From Plasmopara viticola (lineage: Eukaryota; Oomycota; Peronosporomycetes; Peronosporales; Peronosporaceae), in NCBI GenBank assembly GCA_001695595.3, contig MBPM02000079.1:62001-126000 (forward strand): DNA of 64,000 bases, given 5' to 3'. The stretch's first letter is position 1, and each line of letters begins with the position of its first letter. The translations under genes were made by a program, and so were the position numbers. Below the pieces are notes generated by a model, which was given only the letters and a program-made list of their open reading frames with translations, had not been told where the DNA came from and did no database searches. Shown in pieces: positions 49,585 through 60,300 of this stretch.

Positions 49585-51227
49585 ATGTCCTCGCCCTCGC
49601 CCAAGCGTTCCGACAGCGCGGGCCTGACGCGCTATCGTTCGCTTCACGTTATGCTAGGCGTGCTTATGGTGTTTGTTCTGGGTAAATTGCTCTTAGAGAT
49701 GTCCTTCGTGTTCATGGATGGCGAAGTAGAAATACACCAGGATGTATCTCTTGTGTTAGCTGCCGTCGCCGAGTCCTCTCTCAGCACTTCAACTCGTACC
49801 GCTGACAAATTTTACCCGGACGAAGTGTTTACCATTGACTGGAGTCAGTATATTAAAAAAAGTGACATTTTGCACCAAGCGGCATTGCACCGGGCTTGCT
49901 TGCGTCACAAGACGAGTGTCATCCCGTGGACTTATGGGCAGTCCGGAAAAAACGAGATTTGGAATTTCATGCAACTTGTGAATGAATCTTACTCGCAGCG
50001 ACTTCAGAAGCTACGACGATGTCCTGATTTTGACGTTTTCGTACCCGAACGAATTCGAAATTATGGATATTGCGAGGACGCTGCGGCTTACACGAAATGT
50101 ACGTTACCGAAATACATCGTGCAATATTTCTTAATAACAAGCACTTTTTTGCTCCAAGTCCTTAAAGCAAGGATGCTACCTTACTGGGCGCTGGACCCGA
50201 CAAGAGCAAGCGGTGTATCGATTAATTATCACGACTTGTGTCCGAACACACCCGTGATTTTTTTTAATCACTATTCGGATGGACTCCTTGATCTTCCAAA
50301 CTGGCCAGCAAGTAACCAGTTTACTTGATGCCGAATATTGAGATGTTTGAACTCGAGAGTGAGCACTTTTGGAGAGCAGATGTCATTTTGTGCAAGACAG
50401 CACTGTGTGTTGACTATTTGAACAAGTGGCACAAACAAGAGGGCAATCCTAGAGGTACTAAAGTACTTTACACACGCCACACGACGTCCAATTTGGCATT
50501 GGTAGGCAAGAGCCAATTAAATGCAGATGGAAAAGCGACAGGCCTAGAAAAAGATTTTGCAAATGTTTCGTTTGTACACACGGCGGGCAGCAGTACCAGT
50601 AAAGGAACGCGGCAAATGCTGGGTTGCTGGTTGAGTCGCCCCGACTTGCCGCGATTGGATGTGTACGTCTCTCAAAGTATCTACGACGACTTTAAGAGAC
50701 GGAGATATCTGAGGTGGATTAACAATAGTTCCAACATCTTTCTCCATACTGGACAAATGGAACCCGCCGCTTTTGGACAGCTCATTTCGAAGTCGGCGTA
50801 CTTTATGTGTCCGAGTTTACACGAGGGATACGGACATTACATTAACCAGGCGCGATCGTCGCGTGCCTTGATTGTTACCACGGACATCGCGCCCATGAAC
50901 GAGTTGATCACGCCGACGTCCGGTGCACTGATTCCAGTGAGAAAGACGGCGCTCGAGGATCAATTCTTAGGTGGCACGTCTATGAAAAAGCATGCGCTGA
51001 GAGGCGTCGAGGGATATTATGCCGTCTTTCAGCCCGTCGCTTTGTGCGACACCGTGACAACTCTGCTCAACACAACAATAGAAGAACGCGTGAAGCGCGC
51101 TGACAAGGCTTTGCAGCAGTACTACTTCGACACGGTCTTCTTTGCACACAGCATGAAAAATCTGCGCGCGATAGTGCAAACTCACCATCTTCATAACCTT
51201 TTGCGGCACGACGGTGATGATAAGTAG
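49585..51227 (+). pseudogene. Type II membrane glycosyltransferase paralogue, frameshifted
   Basis: The ATG at 49585 starts a protein with a signal-anchor (about residues 20-38: VMLGVLMVFVLGKLLLEMS). An intron at 50099-50158 (60 nt, GTACGT to CCAAG) matches the position of the intron in the paralogue at 62244-63972; splicing yields AAAYTKFLKARMLPYW. The frame then breaks at 50316-50318. One base is missing relative to the paralogue, giving PASNQFT and a stop at 50326-50328, while the correct frame resumes as VYLMPNIEMFELE and runs to 51227. The C-terminal part has a glycosyltransferase GT-B-like EGYGHYINQARS motif and a TTDIAPMNELI segment. The single defect could be a true pseudogenising mutation or an assembly error. 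It is a close paralogue of the copy at the right edge, in opposite orientation. Confidence 0.8.
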
Positions 51228-52253
51228 TTTTCCGTCGTTTGTAATATAGGGAAGATAACACTTGGTCGTACTGAAATTTAGCTGTAAAGATCTGTACATT
51301 TTTATTGGCTGCCTTTTATAACCACGTTCGCAACGAATTTATTAGAATACGCTGGGTTCAGATTGTGTAATTCAAAAAAACCAATAAACGAAGCCTATGC
51401 CAACACCATTGCCCACGGTGCGAGCACCGCGAATGCATTTAAACTTAAGGCCAGCGAGATTATTGGTGTAGCTGTAGTCACCTCGAAAGAACAACCTAAA
51501 CCTTGTACAAATATCAGTCCTACCCCACAGCAGCAACGTAGGCCTTGTACAAATAGTAATCATACATCAACCATGATTGCTAACGGTAGGACTGTTTGGC
51601 TCTCTTTTATGTGCGCTAGGGAGCGGCGTTGATGCTGCAACGATTCTGTTCACCTCATTTCAAGCCGGGTTTGTGCAATGGATTTTTTCTACTGGACGTT
51701 TGTAAGCCCGTATGTGATTCAAGTCAAGTCCTATTCTTGCGCGTAAACGAGGTCAATGAGAGAAGCCGACGACAGCAGTACATACACTACCGGTAGCATC
51801 GGTTATGTCCATTTGGCGGTAGTAACAGACGATCCGGATGTCATTTACGAAAAGCAGCCTGGTCCGGCACTGAGACCAAGCACACTAATATTCATATGAA
51901 ACGGCTCTATTATTTAGTACATTAAAAGGTGCACAACAGTGTTACTGTGCCAGATACCCAAAGCCCGACAACCCAACTTGAAGAAAAGTCACAACCCCTT
52001 CCACTATTCTGTACCACAGGCTAACTTTATTGCTAGTTTGATCCACCCTTCTCATCCCGATTTTTGGCTTTGGCAGGATATTACCCAACGTAGGAAAAAT
52101 GTCGCGGCTACAGCTGTAAATAGCATAATCCAGAGAAATTATACTGTCGCCTCCCGTAATCTTGGCCATCATTTTAACATCCACCAAAAAAATTCAACGG
52201 ATACAGCGAAAGACCAGACCAAACTTTTCCAAGAGCGCAAGACTACTCCAGCT
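51228..52253. other. Intergenic; 5' flank of the Cys-rich membrane protein
   Basis: A continuous frame precedes the chosen start of the next gene from 51939, but its residues have no family character and are treated as 5' UTR. Short frame 51363-51632 (+) contains two imperfect CCTTGTACAAATA-type repeats near 51500 and 51544. No gene was called. Confidence 0.4.
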
Positions 52254-52868
52254 ATGGCAGAAAAGAAACACACAACGCTCCCACCAAAGCTCGCGACTGA
52301 TCCAGCCTTTGTAGGAGCAAGCCCCAGCAACGATGGGTACGTGACTGTGCTAACGCCCGACAACAAACCGCTGGTGCCTGGTATGGCGGACCCCGATTTT
52401 GATCCAAACGGCTTGCGCATGCATATGTGGACCGTGAATCTTCATGAAGCTGATATGCGTACTGCCTACTATTGGTGGGTCTGCTGTTGCCCGTGCTTGC
52501 CGCTAGCGCAATTGGAGACTCGCTTAGGACTCAACTCGTTCAGTCTCGGGCTATTGACCAATCTGGCGGCCTACAGCGGGCGCTTGTTTTTTTTTGTGGT
52601 GGCCCTGATTGCCCTGTGCATGGGTAAATTTGTTACGTTCGCCGTGTGCCTTGCGCTCTTTGTATTATGCCTAATTTGGGTCGGTCAAAGCGTCGCACGG
52701 GTTCGTATACAGACCCGTGAGCGTCTGGCTATTGCTGGCTCCCCCAAGGATGATCGTCGTGTGGGATGCGTACGTAGCGCCAGTGCCATTCGTCAAATGG
52801 CTGTCCAGTTGAAGTGCGATCAGCTGCATTTTGGCGCGCCCGCTACGCTACAAGCTTACCAGGTGTAG
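52254..52868 (+). CDS. Small cysteine-rich membrane protein, PLAC8-like
   Basis: A 204-aa frame from the ATG at 52254, chosen because conserved-looking sequence begins at MAEKKH. In-frame codons upstream to 51939 look untranslated. A hydrophilic N-terminus is followed by YYWWVCCCPCLPLAQLETRLG (about 72-92), reminiscent of the CCxxC-type motif of PLAC8/Cys-rich-domain proteins. Two hydrophobic segments follow (about 107-123 and 127-146), then a basic C-terminal tail. Such proteins are often plasma-membrane located and linked to metal tolerance or cell-size control in plants. Only the first Cys block is seen and the second PLAC8 Cys block is absent, so the family call is weak. The reading frame itself looks real: unbroken, biased codons and two membrane helices. 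Confidence 0.6.
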   Translation: MAEKKHTTLPPKLATDPAFVGASPSNDGYVTVLTPDNKPLVPGMADPDFDPNGLRMHMWTVNLHEADMRTAYYWWVCCCPCLPLAQLETRLGLNSFSLGLLTNLAAYSGRLFFFVVALIALCMGKFVTFAVCLALFVLCLIWVGQSVARVRIQTRERLAIAGSPKDDRRVGCVRSASAIRQMAVQLKCDQLHFGAPATLQAYQV

Positions 52869-53132
52869 GCGCAAGTATGGCTCGGTTTTCGCTCATGTTG
52901 TTATTGCAAAAATTGAAAAGCAAAATAAAAAAAATCAAATTTTGATGGTGTATAATATTTCAGATATTGGCAAGATTCGTATTAATGATGGTAGCACCTT
53001 TTTACTTAACTCACCTACTTTCCTACCAAATGAAGTTCCAAACTTTACCTACAAGCCCGCTAGACACACTTCTAGCATTTAAGCATTAATTGCAGCACCT
53101 ACATCTTCGTCGTATAACTTTAGAACATAAAA
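52869..53132. other. Convergent intergenic gap
   Basis: 264 bp between converging stops. An overlapping frame (52831-53082) shows no domain. It presumably holds 3' UTRs only. Confidence 0.5.
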
Positions 53133-55184
53133 TCAGTCGACGGCACTCATGTCGAGTCTGGTATTCTCCTGACGAGTGAGCGTATGTTTTCTTGCGACTT
53201 GAAACACATTGTCAGCGGCATTGCAAAGCTCTGCAAATTTTGCCAGCACTTCTTGGGTCGAGGCTCCAGCGTTGATCCGATGAATAGCCGTTGGCTGTGG
53301 AATGGATGGCGCCGAACTTTGATCGTCAATACTTGACCACAAATTCTCCGTCCTTTTTGAAAGAGAAGGCGTCAAGGACCCAGGCAATTTCTTGTTGGTT
53401 GGACTCGAAACAACCGCTCCCCAAGCGAACTGCATCTCAGCTTCAGGAAGTGAGCTTTCGAGCATTGGCATTTCTGGCGGTATATCCACGAATCCTTCAT
53501 CAAAATGGTCATTGTAGTCGAAATTATCACTATTCCTTTCGATGTACAAAAAGTCAGATTTGCTCGAAATTAAGCGCTTGCCCGCGTTTCGGCTGTTGCT
53601 CTGCGTTTTCGTAACATTTGTGCATGTTTTGCTTGGTCCAGGAGCTAGAGGCAGCAGTTGCACCCCTGACACGTCACTTTTCTTCGAGTTATGGTTCCAA
53701 GATGGCTGCGCAATTAAGTTCTGAAGATCAAACTGATACGACTCTTGATTTGTTTTTCGCGGACCAGTGAGAAATACCATTTCATCTTCAGAGGATTCCG
53801 GCTCGGCTGTGCGTCCCAAGCCAGTGCCGCGTCGTTGTTTATTGGCATCAGGTTGGCTATTGCTTCGGCTGTGGCGCGATGAAACTTGCGCTCGCTGAGT
53901 AAAGCCACGTCGTCGATTCAGTTGTTGCCGCTCTTTCACTTCTTCCTCTGCAACTTTCGATGCGTCCAACTTCCGAGCATATGTGAGACAGTGCGTGCAA
54001 GCAACAATTGAGCGTTGTTCAATCGACTTGTGTGCTAGACTTGAAAAGCTCAACTTTTTCTTGACGTGGCAGGAGGAGCACACTCGTTTATTACAAACTC
54101 GACACGAGAAGCTTCGCGAGAAGGCACCCATTGACCTCTTACATACTGCACAATCGTTTCGTTTTTTTCTCCGCACATTGTTCGGACGTGCCGATCCAGC
54201 TTCGATCTCGACAGTCGTTGGATGAGCCAGCAACCACGACAACTTTTTATTATGAGCGCATAGTGACGACTTAATGCATTGCGTAAGACTGGTTGCAGCC
54301 GAGAGTAAAGCGACGCCATTCGGCTCACAGTTTGTCTTCATGTACACATCCACAGCGTTTGGGGAAATCTGACGATAGAAATAACAAGACGAGACTCGAC
54401 CACGCACGATCCGCTTTTCATTAAGCGGACCATAGCCAGTACCAAGATTTACCGAGTGCATTATGTGATAACCCACCCTTTCGCCACCTTGACGATTCAA
54501 TGTACCAGTAGCTGCGAGAAAAAGAAAGTCTTGAGGCCACATAAAGGAGTTGACCGAGGACGAATTGGACTTGACGACCCACTTGATTTCACGAAACCGA
54601 AAGGGCTCATCTGCGGTCGGGCCCTGGAGTTGAAACAAAGTTTCTGCATCTAGAATTTTTTCAGCAGTATACGACGACTGAATCAACGTTTCCACGGCAT
54701 CAAACGAGACGGAACTGTACATGACGTCGTCAAGCGTGCCTTCGATCGTTCCTACTTGAAGAAGCGTAGGCATGTTCCCCTCACTGTCACTCGTTCGACT
54801 CTCAGAACAGGAAACACTTGTCCCAGCTTCGTTTGGAGTGACAGAGGCAGAGCCGATCGCTGCTTCCAATACCATGGTTTCAAGTGTTCGACTACGCGCC
54901 CGTTGCCGTGATCCTTGTGCGTGTGCCGTCACTACTTCGTCGTCGGCCGATATTCTACGGTAGACTGTGAGTTGTTCGCACGTCTTGATGGGCTTCCACG
55001 TAGCCGGATGGAGTTGGTACCGGAGATTCGGCGATTGGGACGCCTGCCACGTCCGAAACGTGTCGTAATCACGCAATCCTTTTGTGAGTTGCGTTGACGC
55101 AGTTATGTTGAATTTGTCCTTCTGGGACTCGGACAATTGCAATGGCGGGAAAACTGCCTCCTCAATCGGGAACCGGTGACTCAT
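53133..55184 (-). CDS. START-like / FYVE-type zinc-finger protein
   Basis: Single-exon 683-aa frame from ATG 55184. Residues ~35-325 resemble the START-like lipid-binding region common in oomycete FYVE proteins (WKPIKTCEQLTVYRR, FREIKWVVKSNSSSV, PQDFLFLAATGT). A FYVE-type finger follows at 345-399 with eight zinc ligands in C-X2-C pairs: C345/C348, C361/C364, C369/C372 and C396/C399. The canonical RRHHCR-type PI3P-binding patch is replaced by RSFSCRVCNKRVC, so PI3P binding is uncertain. The C-terminal ~280 residues are Ser/Arg-rich and acidic with no domain (short LIAQPSWNHN and helical end). Its location at endosomes is inferred from the family and fits the VPS15/PI3P pathway seen at the other end of the window. 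Confidence 0.88.
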   Translation of the reverse strand: MSHRFPIEEAVFPPLQLSESQKDKFNITASTQLTKGLRDYDTFRTWQASQSPNLRYQLHPATWKPIKTCEQLTVYRRISADDEVVTAHAQGSRQRARSRTLETMVLEAAIGSASVTPNEAGTSVSCSESRTSDSEGNMPTLLQVGTIEGTLDDVMYSSVSFDAVETLIQSSYTAEKILDAETLFQLQGPTADEPFRFREIKWVVKSNSSSVNSFMWPQDFLFLAATGTLNRQGGERVGYHIMHSVNLGTGYGPLNEKRIVRGRVSSCYFYRQISPNAVDVYMKTNCEPNGVALLSAATSLTQCIKSSLCAHNKKLSWLLAHPTTVEIEAGSARPNNVRRKKRNDCAVCKRSMGAFSRSFSCRVCNKRVCSSCHVKKKLSFSSLAHKSIEQRSIVACTHCLTYARKLDASKVAEEEVKERQQLNRRRGFTQRAQVSSRHSRSNSQPDANKQRRGTGLGRTAEPESSEDEMVFLTGPRKTNQESYQFDLQNLIAQPSWNHNSKKSDVSGVQLLPLAPGPSKTCTNVTKTQSNSRNAGKRLISSKSDFLYIERNSDNFDYNDHFDEGFVDIPPEMPMLESSLPEAEMQFAWGAVVSSPTNKKLPGSLTPSLSKRTENLWSSIDDQSSAPSIPQPTAIHRINAGASTQEVLAKFAELCNAADNVFQVARKHTLTRQENTRLDMSAVD

Positions 55185-57329
55185 GCCTGCAATGTCAATA
55201 CTGCACCCTTCGCGAAGAGCGATGCCGAAAGTTTCTGCGTTCTAGGAAAAGTAAGAATGAGGACTGCTGTCGCAAACGTGCCGAGCATTGTCCAAGCGGC
55301 TGTTCTATGGGTAGGGTGTTACTACCAGGGTGTTAGCTAATGCGTCAAGAAGTGTAGGCAATCTAGTAGAATGGACCAAATGTTTGGTTTTGGGCTATTT
55401 GTTCACTTAGTAAACCCGGATGTTTGCAGTGTCTCAGATAATCAAGCCTGAGGTTCCAGTACATTGTGCGAGCTAACTTACCAGCATGCCAAAATTTATA
55501 GAGCACTTTTCATTTTCTAGATTTGAATCTCGCCTATTTTCCTGATACACAATTTACGGTTACCATTGTACCAATCGTTTACTTATACGCCTGCAAAGTC
55601 TCGGCGATCGTATGTAGTGATACGAAGCAGATCAAACAATCATTGCAATATTTGTACCTCGTGTATGTTACCAGCTACATACAGTATCAAGTATCAAGAA
55701 TGTATAGCACGTGCTATTAATACGGTATTTGTTCTAACTAAAAGCATGAATAACTGTCGTGAAGATTTTGCTACATCTAAAATGCAACTTGTGAGTCCTT
55801 TAGTAGTACTTTTTTTTTGTTTTTGATAGGCCTTAAGATACACGTATTAATTATGCTCTGGTCGCACCCTAAAATATATTACCGATCTAGTAATACAGTG
55901 TCTGTGGCTTATGCAAGTGTACAGCACGCGGTCCCTTAAGTTTGCTGTAATCTAAAAGCACAGCTTCGCGGCCAACTAAAGTTACCATACTAGCAGAACG
56001 CACTTCGTATCTAACTTTTTTTATTTGAGATCCACGTAATGAACTGGAAATTATAGGTTTTTTGTTATTGACCATGAAACAATATCACAAAATTGGAAAG
56101 GCACCGTGCATATATATGTATAATCCGCCGCTGTTGCGTAAATAGCAAACGCGAAAAGATGCAATTTGCGCTGGCAATGAACGCGCACGAGCACTTTGTC
56201 ACGCTTTCACCTGGACAGGGGCAAGACCCGTTGGCGAAAAATGCTGAAGCCTGTGATTTTTTTAGCCACGAGCTTAGGGAATCATACACCATAAAACGTT
56301 CTTTTTTGAATGTACGACACTGTGAAGGATTACCTTTTGTTCAAGCGCATATCTAAGGAATGCAAGTGAATGGCAGTAGGCTTTGCAAAGCAATGGATGC
56401 TTGGTTAGCTATAGTCGCAAGGATTACAATTACCAGACTGATTGAAGGCGTCGTTCATGTAAAGCAGATATGACATGCTACGTGGGAGATCAGATTCTTG
56501 TTGAACCATTTTTGGACAAGTTGCAATCCTCGAAGCGTGGTCCTCCCAAGTCCGCAAAGCGTGTCATTCACTCTCACCACCTTAAAAGACCGGGTCGGCC
56601 GCGAAAGTTACTTTACATCATCAAGACCAGAGTCTCCAAGTAGCAAAAGCCAGATATAGCTAAATCGTTCTTGCTTACCACGATGCGATAAAATATGCGA
56701 TTTTGCTAAGATGTACTCAAAAACAGAATAAATGCATCGTTTATTGTGTGCATTTATTTTCAAAACGCAATTCACGACAGCACGACCGCCAAAATACAGA
56801 TCAAAATAATTTTTTATACGTTTTGTCATGTCCAGGTAGGTATGTTTGTCCGTAAACCATAGCAGTTCCTCTGTCACACTGCTGCAAGTACAAATGCGCA
56901 AAGGTGTAGGTCAAAGCCGGCCTTGCATTACGGAGTGATTGTATTTTACATACTAAAATGGGAGAGGAGTTCTTAGTTTTTTGGAACGTACAGTTATTTA
57001 CCCTGTACCACAATATGCCATGGCAAAACTTTACCTGACCAGAGTCGGACCCGGACCCGACTTTCGGAGTTTGCTTCCTTACGCATAAACCCAACGCCTA
57101 GCTCTTCAATAAGCTTTGCAAGTGCTTATCACGCCATCAGTTTTTAATCGAGCGCTTCCTCTCACGCTATCTTGAACACATGGACAATTGCGCCAAGACG
57201 GCAATAAACACTAAAACTCGATACAAAAGCAAAGTATAAATAGTTTACTCAGTTTCAAGATATTGACTATGAACATGCACCATAATCAACGTATAGTACC
57301 AATCGAAAATGATACATGACCACGTAAAA
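55185..57329. other. Intergenic between the START/FYVE and WD40/EF-hand genes
   Basis: Presumed START/FYVE promoter next to 55185. The rest has short frames only. 56093-56356 (+) and 57094-56608 (-) lack domains. A 56520-56640 (+) stretch encodes RGPPKSAKRVIHSHHLKRPGRPRK, a basic segment perhaps from an old transposon. No gene was called. Confidence 0.4.
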
Positions 57330-60300
57330 TTACGCTTTCGGCACTTTTAAATGCAGATTCGCTATTGCATCCGTCTTCGCATTCGTCGTGTAATTTGGTC
57401 GTAGCTCATGGGTTCGCAACGCCTCGTTCATGCGACGTTTGGTCCTCTCCAAATGTTGGCGCAAGACTTCCACTTTCCTCGTCGTGCCGTTGCTAAGCTC
57501 ATTATGGATTTGTTCAGTTGACCCAAGCAGGACCCTACTGCGCTGACGTATGGTAGGGGCTGTACAAGGTCTTGTGGACGCACAATCCTGCTTGCAATAT
57601 GTGTGCACTTTATCAATAATGTCATTGATTTCCCGTAATTTACAAAACGATCTCGGCTCTTGCAAGCTGCCATCGCTTTCCATAGTCTCATTTGTCTTTT
57701 GATACAAAATCCTGTCCTGACGATAGCAATACGTTTCTTCTGTAAAAACGTCATCGAGCGAACTTCGTCGCCGACACTTGTCAACTTTCAACATTTTCGA
57801 AATCGAAGGCTGAAAGAAAGCGTCCTTCCTTGTCGGAAGCAAACTTTCGGATGCCGACACTTGCAGCTGCTGCACTTTATTTTTCCTTGCATGGTACGAA
57901 GCAACGTCTCTTGTACTCGCGCTCTTCTTGAGGCTACGCGTAGGGGCGGTTTGGGGTCGACCAGCGAGTACAGAGGGTGGAAAATGCTGTTTGAGAAAGT
58001 TGGACGCCTCCAAGTCTTGGTCTTCGCCATCTGGCCGATGTTTCCGATGTTTCGAAAGGACGACTTCCATGTTGCTATACATCTCTCGTGCTTTTCGTGC
58101 GAGCTTTGCACGAGTGGCAACGGCTTCTTGAGCTACTTTGTACTCCTGCTGCGTCTGTTGTCGAATAGCTGCGTCTCTTGTAGGTCGACGGCCACGTGAC
58201 GAAGCCACTGGACACGTGATCGAGAGCTCCGTTTCGAGGTACGTTTTATCCATTTTAAGATCTTCGACTTCCAAAAAGGCAATTTGGTCCATCGTCCGAT
58301 GTGCCCCTTTGTGTCCCGACCTTCTAGCTTGCACTCGAAGGCCAAGTTGATTTAAACTCTGCAAACGCAACAGTTGCCTCGGAGTGGTGAGTGTAGGTGC
58401 GCTTGTCACCTGTGTCGCTAATGTTGGTGATGATGTATCCTGGACTTCTCGAAGCTTGAAATTCTTGCTTGTTTCCTTGGTTTCAGCTTGACTTTCAAGC
58501 TCGAGCAATTTGATCTCCGAATTCTTGCTAATGACGTGTTCGAGCAACAGAGCATTCACCTGACGTCCCTTGTTCGAAGTAGCGCGATCGACCTGTTCAG
58601 CGTACAGCGTTTGCCGACGCACTTTGATCTTTTCCGTCGCCGTGCGCTCAATCTGTTGCAACAGCTTGTCGACTAAATTCTCACGCGCCGTTGTTCGCAT
58701 GGCACTATCTTTTTGAAAGCACCAAGGCCACGGTCCTTGATTTTCAGGGTCAAAGAGCTTGCCCAAGCACACTCCTTCCCAATTCCAGACAAACACGCAC
58801 ATGTCCAAGCCACACGTTACGACAATGTTTGGATGGTGACTGATCTCTAAACTAGTCACCGCGTCAGTGTGCGCCTGCCAACGACGCACAAGCATCACAT
58901 CTTGAGGAAAACGTTCGTAGCACGCTTTACCAGGCCAAGCCTTGAACGACTTTGATGCCGTTCTCGAGGAGAGTGGGCGGTGTTTTGCAAACGTCGACGC
59001 TTTGCCTTTGCAACGTAAAAACTCGGCAGCGGCCACAACATTTGCAGCCGTACTTTCCTTCACATGTACGTGTGCCAACGACGTTCGTCTTGGTGATTGA
59101 GGACTGTGCAAGCCTCGACTCAGTTTGCGATGCCGTAGCTTTGACTTATGATCCGATGTTCGAGCATTTCTACGCATCGTGTCGTTCTCAGGCAAAAAAG
59201 GTGTGGTCGTACCACCTGCGCAATCCCGACGCATACTTTGTCGATGCCCAACGCGCTGCTTCATCTCGCTCCCGTCTCTGCTCAATGGCTTTTCAAGGTA
59301 ACTGCGTTGAAACATTGCCTTTGGCTGATACCCACGACGCAAATGCCTGCACTTCTTCTTTGCAATCTTGGCCAACGCCAATCGTTGTACCATAGGGGAA
59401 GGATCCCAGATTCCAACATTCCCTTGGTCGTCGCCGATGAACAGCAAATACCGCTCCCTTTCTTCGTCAACTACCATCTTCATACAAGTCACAACGGACG
59501 CTGCTAATAAGGTGCAAGGAACTGGTAAGGGCTCAATCATTGATGTGGGTGACAAGTAATACTTTTGAAGGCGTTTAGCTGAAACCTTTCGCGCGACCAC
59601 CTTTTTCAAGCCTTCCTCTGCTTTCCTTTGTCTCCTTTTGCTCTCGACGTCAACCGTTTCGTCGATAGTACGATGGACTTCCTTCTGTTGCGCGTTTTCA
59701 ACGTGGTCGCGATTGATAAAAGCATGTAGCAACTTTCCGGTACGTGCGTGAGGTAGTGGACGGACGGCAAAAAAGTATACACCTCCACACGCGTCACTCG
59801 CCAATAGTATTGGCAATTCGCTCCAGAATTCCAGCTTTTGGATACTCCAGCCGGACGCACCTCGTAACGCATCGTCTTCATTGTCGAAATCGCAGTTGCC
59901 TACATGCGCTAACGTTTCAAAGTCCCAAAGCGCAATTTTCACAGAATTAGAGTCCACGGCAACGGTTGCAACTATCGACGCGTGGAAACTATAGGCACTT
60001 GCAGAGATGCTACCGGGTATGTTGCTCAGACGACGCAAGATGACCATGCCGTTCGACAAATCTTGGCTGGAACTGTCATCAATGACGGTGATGGCGCTAG
60101 TCCCGGCGTCGGCCACGATCACGAGTTTATTGTCAGAGCAATAGTGCAATCCCGCCACGGCGCACGATTTGGCCAACGTTCCATCGGGTCCTTTCTTCGC
60201 ACTCAAACTAGGCCGAGCAGCACGAGTTGAGGATAAAAAGGATTCGTTACATTGCCGAAGTTGCACGAAATTCTGACAGTTTAACACACTCAGTGTTCCC

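Noticed and set aside
51939..52253. N-terminal extension of the Cys-rich membrane protein
   Set aside because: The residues are atypical (His/Pro/Asn-rich, no family resemblance) and a good ATG follows at 52254; more likely 5' UTR.
55137..55340. Two plus-strand Cys-containing frames over the START/FYVE start
   Set aside because: They partly overlap the coding start of the minus-strand gene, disagree in frame, and have no recognised pattern of Cys spacing.
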